The notes: generated by a model from the sequence alone, not told the origin. DNA of 54,087 nt from Eubacteriaceae bacterium (GCA_012522805.1 JAAYJS010000008.1:1-54087); one strand, 5' to 3'. Positions 8,635 through 19,443 are shown, numbered from the stretch's first letter. Program-made: numbers and translations.

Positions 8635-10731
8635 ATGAAGACTTACAAAATGGATCTCGCTGGGCGACCTTTCGTCGTAGAAATAGGTGAGGTTGCACAA
8701 TTAGCCAAGGGATCCGCAATGGTCCGCTATGGTGAGACCAGTGTATTGGCAGTAGCCGGTGCATCAAAAAAACCAAGAGAAGGTTTGGATTTCTTTCCAC
8801 TTTCTGTAGATTATGAAGAAAAACAATATGCTGTGGGCAAAATACCTGGCGGTTTTTTGAAAAGAGAAGGACGCCCCAGCGAAAAAGCAATCTTAAATGC
8901 TAGATTAATCGACCGTCCGATTCGTCCACTCTTTCCGGATGGTTTTAGAAACGATGTGCAAATTGTTACCACGGTTTTATCTGTGGAGCAAGATAATGCA
9001 CCGAACATCACCGCTATGATCGGAGCATCCATCGCTTTATCCATCTCGGATATACCCTTTGACGGACCGGTGGGATCGGTGTGTGTTGGTCTGATCAACA
9101 ACCAACTCGTATTAAACCCGACAGAATCGCAAAGAGAAGAGAGCAAATTAGATCTAGTTGTATCCGGAACCGAAGAAGCCATCATGATGGTTGAAGCCGG
9201 TGCCGATGAAGTCGATGAAGCGACCATGTTGAAGGCGATCTTGTTTGCCCACGAAGAAATTAAGAAAATAGTCGCATTCCAAAACGAGATCATTGCAGAT
9301 TTAAATGTCGTTAAAAAAGATTACACATTTTACTTGCCGTCAGAAGAAATGGTCAGTGAAATCACAGCGGATATCGCTGAAAAGATGCAGCGCGCCGTTC
9401 ACACCGTAGATAAATTAGAGCGACAAGAAAATATCAATGCACTGAAGGATGAAACCTTAGAAAAATATCTTGAAAAATATCCGGAGAATGAATCGGAAAT
9501 TCTAGAAGTAATTGAAGATTTACAAAGAACTGAAATTAGAAGTTTAATTTTAGATGATCACATTCGTCCGGACAATAGAAAAATGGATGAAGTGCGACCC
9601 ATTGAATCTAAAGTGGATTACATTCCCAGAGTACATGGAGCAGGACTCTTTTCTAGAGGTGAAACCCAAGTTTTATCCGTCGCTACCTTAGGTGTTCTAA
9701 GAGATGCACAAATTTTAGATGGTTTGTCCAACGAAACCGAAAAAAGGTATATGCACCAGTATAACTTCCCCTCTTACTCCGTCGGTGAGACCAGACCCAT
9801 GAGGGGTCCGGGTAGACGCGAAATAGGACATGGTGCTTTAGCCGAAAGAGCCTTATTGCCGATGATACCCTCGGAGGAATCCTTCCCTTATGCCATACGC
9901 GTGGTGTCAGAGGTTTTAAGTTCTAATGGCTCCACCTCTCAAGCTTCGGTTTGTGGATCTACATTAGCTTTAATGGCGGCAGGAGTACCCATCAAAAAAC
10001 CGGTAGCCGGTGTTGCCATGGGCCTCATGAAGGAAGGCGACAAACTGGCTATTTTAACGGATATCCAAGGTGTCGAAGATTTTATGGGCGATATGGACTT
10101 TAAAGTTGCCGGTACAGCTGACGGTATTACGGCCATCCAAATGGATATCAAGGTTCATGGTATCGATAAAGACGTGTTGACCAAAGCTTTGGAACAAGCG
10201 CGCATTGGACGTCTTCACATCCTCAATAAAATGTTGGAAGTGATACCAGAGCCTAGAGAAGAGTTGTCCCCCTATGCACCGAGAATTTTAACTATGCAAA
10301 TCAATCCGGAAAAAATTCGGGATGTTATTGGCTCCGGTGGAAAAGTGATCAATAAAATCATTGAACAAACCGGTGTCACCATCGATATCGAAGACAGCGG
10401 TATGGTGTATATTGCTTCAGCAGATTCTAAAGCAGCAAAAGAAGCTCAAGATATCATTGAAAACATCGTTCACGAAGTGGAAGTAGGCGAAATCTATACC
10501 GGTAAAGTCGTCAGTATTTTGAAATTCGGTGCTTTTGTATCCCTACCAGGTGGTAAAGACGGTTTAATTCACATTTCGAAATTGGCCAACGAAAGGGTCA
10601 GACAAGTCGAAGATGTGGTCAAACTTGGGGATGAAGTTAAGGTAAAAGTCATTGAAATAGACGATCAAGGTCGAATCAACCTGTCCAGAAAGGCTTTACT
10701 AGGAAAAAAACCACATGGAAACAAAGCCTGA
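8635..10731 (+). CDS. pnp: polyribonucleotide nucleotidyltransferase (PNPase)
   Basis: Phosphorolytic 3'-5' exoribonuclease of RNA decay. The 698 residues contain two RNase PH domains (the second has [20 protein letters not shown] and [18 protein letters not shown]), then a KH domain ([10 protein letters not shown], near residue 560) and an S1 domain (G-K-V-V...F-G-A-F-V near 625), a normal full-length architecture. AGGAGG at 8625-8630 sets the start. The 3' end overlaps dut by 17 bp. Confidence 0.97.
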   Translation: MKTYKMDLAGRPFVVEIGEVAQLAKGSAMVRYGETSVLAVAGASKKPREGLDFFPLSVDYEEKQYAVGKIPGGFLKREGRPSEKAILNARLIDRPIRPLFPDGFRNDVQIVTTVLSVEQDNAPNITAMIGASIALSISDIPFDGPVGSVCVGLINNQLVLNPTESQREESKLDLVVSGTEEAIMMVEAGADEVDEATMLKAILFAHEEIKKIVAFQNEIIADLNVVKKDYTFYLPSEEMVSEITADIAEKMQRAVHTVDKLERQENINALKDETLEKYLEKYPENESEILEVIEDLQRTEIRSLILDDHIRPDNRKMDEVRPIESKVDYIPRVHGAGLFSRGETQVLSVATLGVLRDAQILDGLSNETEKRYMHQYNFPSYSVGETRPMRGPGRREIGHGALAERALLPMIPSEESFPYAIRVVSEVLSSNGSTSQASVCGSTLALMAAGVPIKKPVAGVAMGLMKEGDKLAILTDIQGVEDFMGDMDFKVAGTADGITAIQMDIKVHGIDKDVLTKALEQARIGRLHILNKMLEVIPEPREELSPYAPRILTMQINPEKIRDVIGSGGKVINKIIEQTGVTIDIEDSGMVYIASADSKAAKEAQDIIENIVHEVEVGEIYTGKVVSILKFGAFVSLPGGKDGLIHISKLANERVRQVEDVVKLGDEVKVKVIEIDDQGRINLSRKALLGKKPHGNKA

Positions 10732-11173
10732 TTTAAAGGTTAAAATATATAATAGCAGTCCTTACCCCATTCCTCGCTATGCGACGGAAAATTCCGCCGG
10801 TGTCGATCTTTATGCACACTTAGAAAAGGAATTAACCGTTGAAAGGGGTCGCATCTATGCCGTACCAACCGGTATTCATTTGGAAATTCCCATTGGTTAT
10901 GAAGCGCAAGTACGAGCACGTAGCAGTTTAGCTTTAAAACACGGGATTTCTTTAGTCAACGGCATTGGAACGATAGACTCTGATTTTCGCGGTGAAATTA
11001 AAGTGATTTTAACCAATTAATCAGAAAAAAAATATACAATAAAACCCGGTGATCGAATTGCACAGATGGTGTTTAATCGATACGAACGTGCTGTTTTTTA
11101 CCCTGTTGAAACCGTCGATACACTGACAAAAACAGATAGGGGAGAGGGAGGTTTCGGCCATTCGGGTAAATAA
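10715..11173 (+). pseudogene. dut: dUTP diphosphatase, interrupted by an in-frame TAA
   Basis: dUTPase hydrolyses dUTP to dUMP and pyrophosphate, keeping uracil out of DNA. The open part (codons 1-101) has motif I SAGVDLYA, motif II ARSSLA and motif III around [15 protein letters not shown]. At codon 102 (11018-11020) a TAA stops the frame. The same frame then continues without a shift through motif IV RIAQMVF and the C-terminal motif [11 protein letters not shown] to a TAA at 11171-11173, directly before a terminator. A single base change (for example TTA, Leu, the usual residue after Asn) would give a normal 152-residue dUTPase. As read, the product lacks motifs IV and V. It could be a sequence error or a true nonsense mutation. 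Confidence 0.9.
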
Positions 11174-11198
11174 AGAGTACACCCAGTGTACTCTTTTT
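11172..11198 (+). terminator. intrinsic terminator after dut
   Basis: AAAGAGTACAC (11172-11182), CCA loop, GTGTACTCTTT (11186-11196), then TTA. Its position supports 11173 as the natural end of dut. Confidence 0.85.
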
Positions 11199-11332
11199 AC
11201 GTTATTTGGAATAACTCCCTTTTCCCCGCAACATAGTAGAAATAGTGTCGTGTATGAAAACATATATACAATACAAAACAATCACACCAAGGGCAACCAT
11301 CAATTTTCTGCTATGAAAGAAAGGATTGTGTT

Positions 11333-13678
11333 TTGAGTCGAAATAAACAAAGAAACAAAAAACAAACAAATACTGGGCGAAGCAGTCAAAAAATATGGGG
11401 AATCGTCTGTATATTATTTGGTGCTTACAGTTTATATGCTTTTACCGCTGCTATGCCGGCCATCTTAGATAAAATAATCGGTAAAATAATTTTTTCTTAT
11501 CTATTTGGTAATGGCAGCATTTTGGTTTCTTTATGGATCGTTGCCATAGGGATCGCCTTACTCATATCAAAAATAAAGGAATTCTCAAAGGGATTGCTCC
11601 TCAGTGCACTTTTCATCTTAAATATGATGGTGCTCTTCAGTTCAAATATTCCGAACTTAACTCAATATACGGGGATCAAGGACTTGCTGGATTTGGCATT
11701 ATACGGATATTATGGTGGTATCATCGGCAATGTGTTGGCTTATTACACGATTATACTGGTTGGTAAAAACGGTTTAATCGCTCTTTTTATCCTTACAACT
11801 ATTATTTATATCGGACTTTTTATTAGAACGTATTTTACCGGTTTTTATGAAAAACTGAAGGCAAACCGATACGGATTAAATTGGTTGCAGTTGCTTTTCC
11901 AACGTGGACGCGAAAAAGTCTCTTATTACCAAATGCTCAGAGAACGAAAGCAAGAAAAAAAAGCTTTGCAAGAGAGCTTAGACAATTTAGAAGACACAAG
12001 CAATGGACTTTTTAAAAGAGATGAAGAAGGCAGTGTTTCCGTCGATACGCAAGTGATCTCCATTCCGGAAGAACTGTTGGCCCAATTAGATGAGGATGCC
12101 ATCGATGAGGCTTTACAGGAACAAACCCGGCACAAGCCAAAGGAACCCTTCTTAGTAGAGCAAAATAAAAAAGAGACCGCCCTAAAAACTTCAAAATCTC
12201 AAGAGGACTTGGAAGATTTGGGCCTTTCATCCGCTAAAAACGCACCTGTAGAGATCGCTTATCGTTTTCCAAGCGTGGACTTATTGGATCCTATCTCCAA
12301 GGGTAATAAGGCAAAGAGAGAGGAAATCGAAAATAAAGCTCAAATCATCGAAACCACGTTGCATAACTTTGATGTCAGTGCCCGCATTACAGGGATCGAT
12401 GTAGGTCCTACGATAACGCGGTTCGAATTAAAACCGGATGTGGGTGTTAAAGTGAATCGTATCGTCTCCTTGGCCGACGACTTGGCTTTGAAATTAGCGA
12501 CCACCGGTATTCGTATAGAAGCTCCCATACCCGGAAAAGCCGCCGTCGGTATCGAAGTACCCAACGATACCAAGGAAACGGTGGGCATTCGAGAGTTGAT
12601 TACCTCCCCACAATTTCAAAATAATCCCAATCCACTGGCTTTTGCTTTAGGGAAAAGTATTTCCGGTCAACTGATTATCGGAGATCTTGCAGATATGCCC
12701 CACGTTCTGATAGCCGGTGCCACCGGATCGGGTAAATCGGTTTGCATCAACAGTATTATTATTTCACTGCTCTATAAATCTTCACCGGAGGATGTTAAAT
12801 TTATTTTAATTGACCCTAAGATGGTGGAACTCAACCAATACAACGGTATTCCTCATTTGATGATTCCTGTTGTGACGGACCCACAAAAAGCGAGTTATGC
12901 CTTAAGTTGGGCTCTCAAAGAAATGACCGATCGCTACCAATTGTTCAAAGAAAATAATGTGCGTAACATCGACGGTTACAATGAATTATCGAAAACTGAA
13001 GATATCACCAAACTACCTCGAATCGTCATTATCATCGATGAGTTGTCCGACTTAATGATGACTTCCCCTAAAGAGTGTGAACATGCCATTTGTCGCTTGG
13101 CTCAACTAGCCAGAGCTTGTGGCATCCACTTGGTTATTGCCACGCAACGACCTTCGGTGGATGTTATTACCGGTCTCATTAAGGCCAACATTCCTTCCCG
13201 AATTGCCTTTGCTGTGACGTCCAATACCGACTCCAGAACAATTTTAGATATGGCAGGAGCAGAAAAACTTTTGGGTAAAGGAGATATGTTGTATTTCCCC
13301 TCCGGCATTTCCAAGCCGATCCGCTCGCAATGTACCTTTGTCAATGATAAAGAAATCAAACGCGTGCTCAATGATATCAAAAAACATCAAGATGCCGAAT
13401 ACGATGAAGAAGTCGAAGAAGCTATTGAAACCAAATCGGAAATAGGAAACCAACAAGAACATCAGGATGAATTATTGGAAGAAGCCATCGACTTAGCTCT
13501 CAATTCTGAAAACATTTCTACCTCTATGTTGCAAAGACGTTTAAGAATCGGTTATGCACGGGCCGGGCGCATCATCGATACAATGGAAAGTATGGGTCTC
13601 ATTTCCGGACCCAACGGCTCCAAACCAAGAAATATCCTCATTTCCTACGAGGAGTACAAAAGGAGACAACAGGATTGA
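11333..13678 (+). CDS. ftsK: DNA translocase FtsK/SpoIIIE
   Basis: Membrane-anchored ATP-driven DNA pump that clears chromosomes from the division or sporulation septum. The 781 residues hold about four N-terminal membrane helices (residues 20-170), a charged linker, the alpha/beta motor with Walker A GATGSGKSV and Walker B IVIIIDELSDLMM, and a C-terminal winged-helix gamma domain (from about 700) that reads DNA polarity. The start is TTG at 11333, supported by AAAGGA 8 bp upstream. The stop overlaps the TTG start of rimO. A Xer-type recombinase lies 6 kb on. Confidence 0.95.
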   Translation: MSRNKQRNKKQTNTGRSSQKIWGIVCILFGAYSLYAFTAAMPAILDKIIGKIIFSYLFGNGSILVSLWIVAIGIALLISKIKEFSKGLLLSALFILNMMVLFSSNIPNLTQYTGIKDLLDLALYGYYGGIIGNVLAYYTIILVGKNGLIALFILTTIIYIGLFIRTYFTGFYEKLKANRYGLNWLQLLFQRGREKVSYYQMLRERKQEKKALQESLDNLEDTSNGLFKRDEEGSVSVDTQVISIPEELLAQLDEDAIDEALQEQTRHKPKEPFLVEQNKKETALKTSKSQEDLEDLGLSSAKNAPVEIAYRFPSVDLLDPISKGNKAKREEIENKAQIIETTLHNFDVSARITGIDVGPTITRFELKPDVGVKVNRIVSLADDLALKLATTGIRIEAPIPGKAAVGIEVPNDTKETVGIRELITSPQFQNNPNPLAFALGKSISGQLIIGDLADMPHVLIAGATGSGKSVCINSIIISLLYKSSPEDVKFILIDPKMVELNQYNGIPHLMIPVVTDPQKASYALSWALKEMTDRYQLFKENNVRNIDGYNELSKTEDITKLPRIVIIIDELSDLMMTSPKECEHAICRLAQLARACGIHLVIATQRPSVDVITGLIKANIPSRIAFAVTSNTDSRTILDMAGAEKLLGKGDMLYFPSGISKPIRSQCTFVNDKEIKRVLNDIKKHQDAEYDEEVEEAIETKSEIGNQQEHQDELLEEAIDLALNSENISTSMLQRRLRIGYARAGRIIDTMESMGLISGPNGSKPRNILISYEEYKRRQQD

Positions 13679-15024
13679 GCACAATACAAAACGTTTATTT
13701 AGAGACACTGGGATGTGATAAAAATACGATCGATTCTGAACTCATGGCAGGACGCATCCTTCAAGAAGATACCATGAGAGTTACCACTCGTTTAGAAAAA
13801 GCAGATGTGGTCATAGTCAACACCTGTTGTTTTATTCACGATGCCAAGCAACAATCCATCGATGCGATTTTTGATTTAATCTATGAGAAACAAAAGGGTA
13901 CTTTTCAGTATTTAGTTGTCACCGGTTGTTTGTCAGAGCATTACCACGAGGAGTTACAACCCCTGATCCCGGAAATAGACGGTTACTTGGGCCCCGGGCA
14001 GCTGGACAAAATTGTCGATTTGCTTAAAGCTTTACCCTACAAAGAGATCCCTTCTTATACGGGATGCATTCACTCCGAGTATCCGGAAACAATTCGAAGA
14101 GCTGTGCCGGAGGGCAGCGTCACGGCGTATTTAAAAATTTCCGAAGGCTGTAACCGCCATTGTACTTACTGTATCATTCCTCAGATACGCGGAAAATACC
14201 GAAGCAGGCCCATGGAAAGTATTTTCGAAGAAGCCCGCTATCTCGAAAGCAAAGGCGTTAAAGAATTAATTTTAATTGCCCAAGATTTGTCAGAATACGG
14301 AAGGGATTTACCTGAACAAAAAAGTTTGGCAAATTTATTGGAAGTGTTGGCCCGTGATTATTCCTTCCATTGGATTCGCCTGCTTTACATGTACCCGGAA
14401 GGGATTGATCAAAAACTTTTAGAGACTATGGCTCAGTACAAGAATATTTGTGCTTATTTGGACATGCCAATTCAACACACGGAAACAGAAATTCTGAGAA
14501 AAATGGGACGGAAAATCACCAAAGGTCGACTTTGTGATACAATAGCTTTAATACGTCAAACACTTCCCGATGCGGTTCTGCGAACGACCATCATTACAGG
14601 TTTTCCAGGTGAGACGAAAAAAGACCACCAAGCCCTGATGTCAACATTAAAGAAACTCGCCTTCGATCGTTTAGGTGTCTTTACATTTTCTGCTGAGGAA
14701 GGCACTCCGGCCGCAGGTATGACTGACCAAGTTCCCCCAGAAGTCGCTCTTTTAAGGCAAAGGGAAATCTACGAACAGCAGAAGGAAATTTTGGAAACAA
14801 AGCACAACGAAAAAATTGGTGCTGAAGTGGAAATCATCATTGAAGAACAAGTATCATCCGACCAATATGTGGGACGTACCCGAGGGGATGCACCGGATAT
14901 AGATTGTCTGATATACGTTAAAAGTACAAAGCCTCTTAAAATTGGTGGTTTTTATACAGCTATGGTGCTCTCCTTTGTGGAGTATGATTTGATAGGGGAG
15001 GTAAAAAATGAATCTACCGAATAA
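13675..15024 (+). CDS. rimO: ribosomal protein S12 methylthiotransferase RimO
   Basis: Radical SAM enzyme that adds a methylthio group to the conserved Asp of ribosomal protein S12. The 449 residues contain the N-terminal UPF0004 domain with cysteines in LGCDKN, NTCCFI and VTGCLSE (second Fe-S cluster), the radical SAM CX3CX2C motif in GCNRHCTYCIIP, and a C-terminal TRAM domain. The IAQDLSEYGRDL segment is RimO-like rather than MiaB-like. The TTG start overlaps the ftsK stop, with AAGGAG upstream. It overlaps pgsA by 17 bp. Confidence 0.93.
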   Translation: MSTIQNVYLETLGCDKNTIDSELMAGRILQEDTMRVTTRLEKADVVIVNTCCFIHDAKQQSIDAIFDLIYEKQKGTFQYLVVTGCLSEHYHEELQPLIPEIDGYLGPGQLDKIVDLLKALPYKEIPSYTGCIHSEYPETIRRAVPEGSVTAYLKISEGCNRHCTYCIIPQIRGKYRSRPMESIFEEARYLESKGVKELILIAQDLSEYGRDLPEQKSLANLLEVLARDYSFHWIRLLYMYPEGIDQKLLETMAQYKNICAYLDMPIQHTETEILRKMGRKITKGRLCDTIALIRQTLPDAVLRTTIITGFPGETKKDHQALMSTLKKLAFDRLGVFTFSAEEGTPAAGMTDQVPPEVALLRQREIYEQQKEILETKHNEKIGAEVEIIIEEQVSSDQYVGRTRGDAPDIDCLIYVKSTKPLKIGGFYTAMVLSFVEYDLIGEVKNESTE

Positions 15025-15547
15025 AATTACGATGTTTCGAATATTTTTGATACCTGTATTCATCATGGCTTTGCTGATACCATTTCCGGGACATAAATGG
15101 ATTGGACTCATTGTCTTTATTGTGGCTTCCGCAACGGATTTTTTAGATGGCTACCTGGCGCGAAGTCGCAATCTAATTACGGATTTTGGTAAGTTTATGG
15201 ATCCCTTGGCGGACAAATTGTTGACTTCTGCAGCTTTTATCTGCTTGGTGGAGCTGCAAGCCATTCCATCTTGGGTGGTCATCGCCATTTTATCTCGAGA
15301 ATTTGCCATCACGGGTTTCCGTACCCTGGCAGCATCGGATAATGTGGTCATTGCAGCCAGTAAATGGGGGAAAGCGAAAACCGTTTCTCAAATCATAGCC
15401 ATTGTATCCTTACTACTCGTATATGCATATCCCATCAGTTTTCTGAAGCTATTTGGAAATATCATGATCTATGTTGCATTGGCGTTAACCGTGTACTCCG
15501 GATATGATTACTATAGACTCAATAAGGATGTTATAAAAAGTTATTAA
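15008..15547 (+). CDS. pgsA: CDP-diacylglycerol--glycerol-3-phosphate 3-phosphatidyltransferase
   Basis: Membrane enzyme forming phosphatidylglycerophosphate, precursor of phosphatidylglycerol and cardiolipin. The 179-residue protein has several membrane helices and the CDP-alcohol phosphatidyltransferase signature D-G-x2-A-R-x8-G-x3-D-x3-D, read as DFLDGYLARSRN...FGKFMDPLADK. GGGGAGG lies just before the ATG, inside rimO. The pgsA-cinA-recA order is typical of Bacillota. Confidence 0.95.
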   Translation: MNLPNKITMFRIFLIPVFIMALLIPFPGHKWIGLIVFIVASATDFLDGYLARSRNLITDFGKFMDPLADKLLTSAAFICLVELQAIPSWVVIAILSREFAITGFRTLAASDNVVIAASKWGKAKTVSQIIAIVSLLLVYAYPISFLKLFGNIMIYVALALTVYSGYDYYRLNKDVIKSY

Positions 15548-15550
15548 TTT

Positions 15551-16795
15551 ATGAAAGCTGAAATTATTACCATCGGTACAGAATTGTTAACCGGTGATAC
15601 CATCAACACCAATTCACATTTTTTAACCAAAGACCTTTCCATCAGAGGTGTTTCGGTCTATTATCACACCACCATTGGTGATAACTACGAAAGAGGCCGT
15701 GCCGTCTTAAAAGCCGCCTTGCAGAGAAGCGATTTGATTATCTTTACCGGCGGTTTGGGACCCACCCAAGACGATATGACGAAAGAAATGGTGGCTGATA
15801 CCTTAAATCTTGAATTGTTGAAAGTACAAAAAATTGAGAAACAACTCATTGATTATTTTAAAAAAAGAAATTATCCCATTACAGAAAATAATTTTAAGCA
15901 AGCCTATGTGCCCGAGGGGGCAGAGACTTTGCCCAACGACAATGGTACCGCACCGGGTATTTATATTCACTTAGAGGAAACAGGACAAAAAATATTTTTA
16001 TTACCCGGCCCACCGGGAGAAATGAAAACCATGTACACCCGGTATGTGACACCGCATCTGAACCATGATGTCGCCGTCATTCCACATTATTATGGCATCA
16101 TCGGGGTAGGGGAATCCCAAGTAGAAGACAGGCTGTTGGACATCATCGAAGGTCAGACCAATCCCACCATTGCAACCTATGCAAAGAATGGGGAAGTCAT
16201 GTTACGCTTGACAGCAAAGGGTAAAAACAAAAACGATGCAGAGCAAAAGCTGTTGGAATACGATAAAATTGTCAGAGAACGCTTCGAAGGCAATATCTTT
16301 ACAAACCGTCAAGAAAGCATCGAAACCGTTGTGTCCCGCTTATTAATGGCAAAAAAATTGCGTATAGCAGTTGCTGAGTCTTGTACAGGAGGATTAATTG
16401 CGTCTCGTTTCACTAGATTGCCAGGTATTTCAAAAGTATTTGACTCCGGCATTGTGGTGTACTCGAATCAAGCAAAACGCGATTTCCTACAAGTTAAGGA
16501 AGAAACTTTGGAAAAATATGGTGCTGTCAGCAAAGAAACCGCAAAAGAAATGTCGGAGAACTTACGTCAATTGAGGGATGTGGACATTGCAATTTCCACT
16601 ACGGGAATTGCCGGACCGGATGGTGGCAACCTTGAAAAACCCGTTGGCTTAGTTTATGTCGGTATTGCGACAGCACATAGCACGGAGGTCAGCGTTAATG
16701 TTTTTTCCGGCGATCGATTGGTGATACAAAACCGCTCTGCAAAGAAGGCATTTCAAATGATCTATGATATAATTAAAAGAGAAAGTACAGTGTAG
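15551..16795 (+). CDS. cinA: CinA family protein, competence/damage-inducible, with nicotinamide-nucleotide amidase domain
   Basis: 414 residues in two domains: an N-terminal MoCF-like domain ([11 protein letters not shown] at residue 5, [11 protein letters not shown] near 65) with ADP-ribose pyrophosphatase-type chemistry in studied members, and a C-terminal PncC-type deamidase domain ([12 protein letters not shown] near 276, [10 protein letters not shown] near 350) that recycles NMN to NaMN. It begins 3 bp after pgsA without a strong ribosome binding site, so coupled translation is likely. It ends just before recA; the TAG overlaps the recA ribosome binding site. Confidence 0.92.
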   Translation: MKAEIITIGTELLTGDTINTNSHFLTKDLSIRGVSVYYHTTIGDNYERGRAVLKAALQRSDLIIFTGGLGPTQDDMTKEMVADTLNLELLKVQKIEKQLIDYFKKRNYPITENNFKQAYVPEGAETLPNDNGTAPGIYIHLEETGQKIFLLPGPPGEMKTMYTRYVTPHLNHDVAVIPHYYGIIGVGESQVEDRLLDIIEGQTNPTIATYAKNGEVMLRLTAKGKNKNDAEQKLLEYDKIVRERFEGNIFTNRQESIETVVSRLLMAKKLRIAVAESCTGGLIASRFTRLPGISKVFDSGIVVYSNQAKRDFLQVKEETLEKYGAVSKETAKEMSENLRQLRDVDIAISTTGIAGPDGGNLEKPVGLVYVGIATAHSTEVSVNVFSGDRLVIQNRSAKKAFQMIYDIIKRESTV

Positions 16796-16805
16796 GAGGT
16801 TGCCC

Positions 16806-17954
16806 ATGGCACGCAAAGGCAAAACGAAAGCCGTTACAGAAAACAAAGACCGATCAGCAAAAACCGACGCACTTCAAGCGGCGTTAAAAAATATTGAAAA
16901 ATCCTTTGGAAAGGGTTCCGTCATGCGCTTAGGCGATGATGCCGCACAAATTGATGTCGATGTCATATCCACTTCATCCATAGGTATTGATGCTGCCTTG
17001 GGAATCGGCGGCATTCCAAGAGGACGTGTCACAGAAATCTATGGTCCGGAATCCTCCGGGAAAACGACCTTAGCGTTGCATATCATAGCTGAGGCACAAC
17101 AAAATGGCGGTTACGCAGCCTTTATCGATGCCGAACATGCCTTGGATCCCATCTACTCCAGAAATTTGGGTGTCGATATGGACGAACTTTTAATCTCCCA
17201 GCCGGACACCGGAGAGCAAGCCTTAGAGATATTGGAAGCCTTGGTTCGAAGCGGCGCCTTGGATGTTATAGTCGTAGACTCTGTCGCAGCTTTGGTACCT
17301 CGAGCAGAAATTGAAGGTGAAATGGGCGATAGCCATATGGGTTTACACGCCAGATTAATGTCTCAAGCATTGAGAAAATTAACCGGTATCATTAAAAAAT
17401 CCAACACAGCTGTTGTCTTTATCAACCAACTCCGCGAAAAAGTCGGTGTGGTTTTTGGTAACCCAGAAGTAACAACCGGTGGACGCGCGCTCAAGTTTTA
17501 TTCTACCGTTAGAATTGATATCAGACGTATTGAAAGTATCAAAAAAGGAAAAGATGTTATCGGCAATCGTACCCGAGTCAGGGTAATGAAAAACAAAATG
17601 GCTCCACCCTTTAAATCTGCAGAATTTGAGATTATTTACGGCGAAGGCATTTCTAAACTGGGCGATTTACTCGATACTGCGGTAGAGTTGGACATCATTA
17701 AAAAAGCCGGATCTTGGTTCTCCTATGAAGACGAGAATATCGGTCAAGGACGAGAAAAGGTTAAAGAGTTCATGGAAGAAAACGAAGCGTTTTCTGAGAT
17801 GATCGACGAACTGGTTCGAAAAGAACTTTTTAAAGATGCCCATCAAGAAGATCAGAAAGATTCAGAAGAAATACAAGACAAAGAAAAAACGACACAAGGA
17901 ACTATGAACCTAGACAGTTTTGATTTAGATCAAATTGTAGTAGAAGATGAATAA
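16806..17954 (+). CDS. recA: recombinase RecA
   Basis: ATP-dependent strand-exchange protein, also the co-protease that triggers self-cleavage of LexA-type repressors. 382 residues with Walker [19 protein letters not shown] (Walker B) and the [15 protein letters not shown] loop; the acidic C-terminus is normal. The start is ATG at 16806, 6 bp after AGGAGG (16794-16799), not the upstream TTG at 16800. Its activity may matter for the S24-peptidase regulator at 37.5 kb. RNase P RNA begins 8 bp after the stop. Confidence 0.97.
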   Translation: MARKGKTKAVTENKDRSAKTDALQAALKNIEKSFGKGSVMRLGDDAAQIDVDVISTSSIGIDAALGIGGIPRGRVTEIYGPESSGKTTLALHIIAEAQQNGGYAAFIDAEHALDPIYSRNLGVDMDELLISQPDTGEQALEILEALVRSGALDVIVVDSVAALVPRAEIEGEMGDSHMGLHARLMSQALRKLTGIIKKSNTAVVFINQLREKVGVVFGNPEVTTGGRALKFYSTVRIDIRRIESIKKGKDVIGNRTRVRVMKNKMAPPFKSAEFEIIYGEGISKLGDLLDTAVELDIIKKAGSWFSYEDENIGQGREKVKEFMEENEAFSEMIDELVRKELFKDAHQEDQKDSEEIQDKEKTTQGTMNLDSFDLDQIVVEDE

Positions 17955-17962
17955 AAGAATAC

Positions 17963-18300
17963 ACCAACCGGATCAGTAATCGCGGATTCAGTGAATCTGA
18001 GGAAAGTCCGAGCACCACAGAGCAGAATGCCGGGTAACACCCGGTGGAGGTGACTCCAAGGCAAGTGCAACAGAAAGCAAACCGCCATGAAAATGGTAAG
18101 GATGAAAGGGTGAGGTAAGAGCTCACCGGTGGCTTGAGTAATCGGCCAGCCAGGCAAACCCCATTCGGTGCAAGACCAAGAAAAGGCTCAAAAAGCGGTT
18201 GCTCGCCGCTGCCAAAATGGTAGGTCGCTAGAGTTTATTGGTAACAATAAACCCAGATAGATGATTACTAAACAGAACTCGGCTTATAGATCCGGTTGGT
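17963..18300 (+). ncRNA. rnpB: RNase P RNA (class A type)
   Basis: Catalytic RNA that trims the 5' leader of tRNA precursors. The ends form a perfect 12-bp P1 helix: ACCAACCGGATC (17963-17974) with GATCCGGTTGGT (18289-18300). Inside are the universally conserved GAGGAAAGTCCGAGCACC (CR-I) and ACAGAACTCGGCTTATAGA near the 3' end (CR-V), plus the CAAGACCAAGAAAAGGC-type L15 region. It is followed 10 bp later by a terminator. An antisense ORF here is a shadow. Confidence 0.95.
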
Positions 18301-18310
18301 ACATAGATGG

Positions 18311-18342
18311 AATGTTACTTTCGGGTAACATTTTTTGTTTTT
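18311..18342 (+). terminator. terminator of RNase P RNA
   Basis: AATGTTAC (18311-18318), loop TTTCGG, GTAACATT (18325-18332), followed by TTTTGTTTTTT. It ends about 15 bp before the nucleoside hydrolase start. Confidence 0.9.
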
Positions 18343-18358
18343 TATAGAGAGGTCGATG

Positions 18359-19327
18359 ATGAGAAATATCATAATAGATTGCGATCCGGGTATCGACGAT
18401 GCCTTGGCTTTAATCTTAGCTTTATCTGATTTGGATTTCAATATATTGGGAATTGTAGCCGTAGCAGGCAATTTACCGATTCAAACAACCACTCGCAATA
18501 TCCTGCGAATTTTAACCTTGATGGATCGTTTAGACGTACCGGTAATCGCCGGTTATGGAAATCCCCTTAAGCGTGAGCCTGTCAGTGCTTCTGAAGTGCA
18601 TGGAGACGATGGCTTGGGAAACGTCGATTTGACAGCGAACCCTTCAATAAAAGTCGAAGATATAGAAGTCGAAGCCTTTTATCACAGTATGTTGTGTCAA
18701 CACAAAGATGTCGAAATCATCACCTTAGGTCCTTTGACCAATATTGCAAAAACCATGATGTGTTATCCGACTATTTTTGAAGCGGCTAAAAGCTTAGTTG
18801 CCATGGGTGGCGCCTTTGATGTTCCCGGAAACTGCAGCCCTGTTGCAGAATACAATATTTGGGCAGATCCTCATGCTGCAAAAATGGTTTTTAAGGGCTT
18901 TTCAGAGCCCATAACTTGCGTGGGTTTAGATGTGACCCGTAAAACGCTTTTAACGCCGAATTATATGGAGTTCATTAAAACCTCCGGCAGTCCTATAGCT
19001 ACATTCATCAACAAAGCGCTACAATTTTATTTAGAATTTCATTGGCAAAACAACCGTGTGATGGGATGCGAAATGCATGATCCCTTGGCGGTGGCTATTG
19101 CGCTATATGAAAACATCGGTAAGGTTTATCAAGCTGATGTGGATGTCATCTGCGAAGGCGATGCCATTGGACAAACAATAGCTCATAAAAATGGTCAAGG
19201 TAACGTATCTATAGTTTATCAAGTAGACAGAAAGAAATTTTTGGAGTTGTTGATCGGAAATATTTTTCCACAATTAAAGGAAGATCTTGCTTGTATGATA
19301 GATAATCCAATTTACGGTGTTTTTTAA
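18359..19327 (+). CDS. inosine/uridine-preferring nucleoside hydrolase family protein
   Basis: Calcium-dependent N-ribohydrolase that splits ribonucleosides into base and ribose for salvage. The N-terminus has the D-C-D-P-G-I-D-D-A metal-binding motif (residues 6-14); later motifs include ITLGPLTNIA, an AEYNIWADPHAA segment and CEMHDPLAVA, all typical of IunH/RihA-type enzymes. Two adjacent ATGs (18356, 18359) follow GAGAGG; I prefer 18359 for spacing (322 residues). A longer start at 18335 lies inside the rnpB terminator and is rejected. Substrate preference cannot be read. Expression probably relies on read-through from rnpB or a promoter I did not find. Confidence 0.88.
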   Translation: MRNIIIDCDPGIDDALALILALSDLDFNILGIVAVAGNLPIQTTTRNILRILTLMDRLDVPVIAGYGNPLKREPVSASEVHGDDGLGNVDLTANPSIKVEDIEVEAFYHSMLCQHKDVEIITLGPLTNIAKTMMCYPTIFEAAKSLVAMGGAFDVPGNCSPVAEYNIWADPHAAKMVFKGFSEPITCVGLDVTRKTLLTPNYMEFIKTSGSPIATFINKALQFYLEFHWQNNRVMGCEMHDPLAVAIALYENIGKVYQADVDVICEGDAIGQTIAHKNGQGNVSIVYQVDRKKFLELLIGNIFPQLKEDLACMIDNPIYGVF

Positions 19328-19345
19328 AACTATAAACAGTGGGAC

Positions 19346-19373
19346 TTGCAAAAAAAGAATTAAATGATATAAT
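19346..19373 (+). promoter_or_regulatory. promoter for the tyrosine recombinase gene
   Basis: TTGCAA (19346-19351), 16-bp spacer, TATAAT (19368-19373). The expected start point (about 19380) is just upstream of the 14-bp inverted repeat at 19390-19423. Confidence 0.65.
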
Positions 19374-19389
19374 TATGAACAAATAACAC

Positions 19390-19423
19390 AACTTGTCGCT
19401 AAACTATTATTTAGCGACAAGTT
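19390..19423. repeat. perfect inverted repeat with 6-bp centre, dif-like, before xer
   Basis: Arms AACTTGTCGCTAAA (19390-19403) and TTTAGCGACAAGTT (19410-19423) are exact reverse complements around the 6-bp centre CTATTA. Two inverted arms with a 6-bp central region are the geometry of Xer recombination sites. There is no T-tract, so it is not a terminator. The arms do not match the canonical Bacillus dif sequence I know. It lies 8 bp before the GAGGTG ribosome binding site of the recombinase gene. Confidence 0.7.
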
Positions 19424-19443
19424 CTAGATTGAGGTGATTTGAT

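Noticed and set aside
13102-13462. Antisense ORFs in ftsK
   Set aside because: Fully inside a conserved motor domain; shadow frames.
18335-18358. Upstream start of the nucleoside hydrolase
   Set aside because: It lies within the rnpB terminator T-run and has no ribosome binding site; ATG at 18359 follows GAGAGG.
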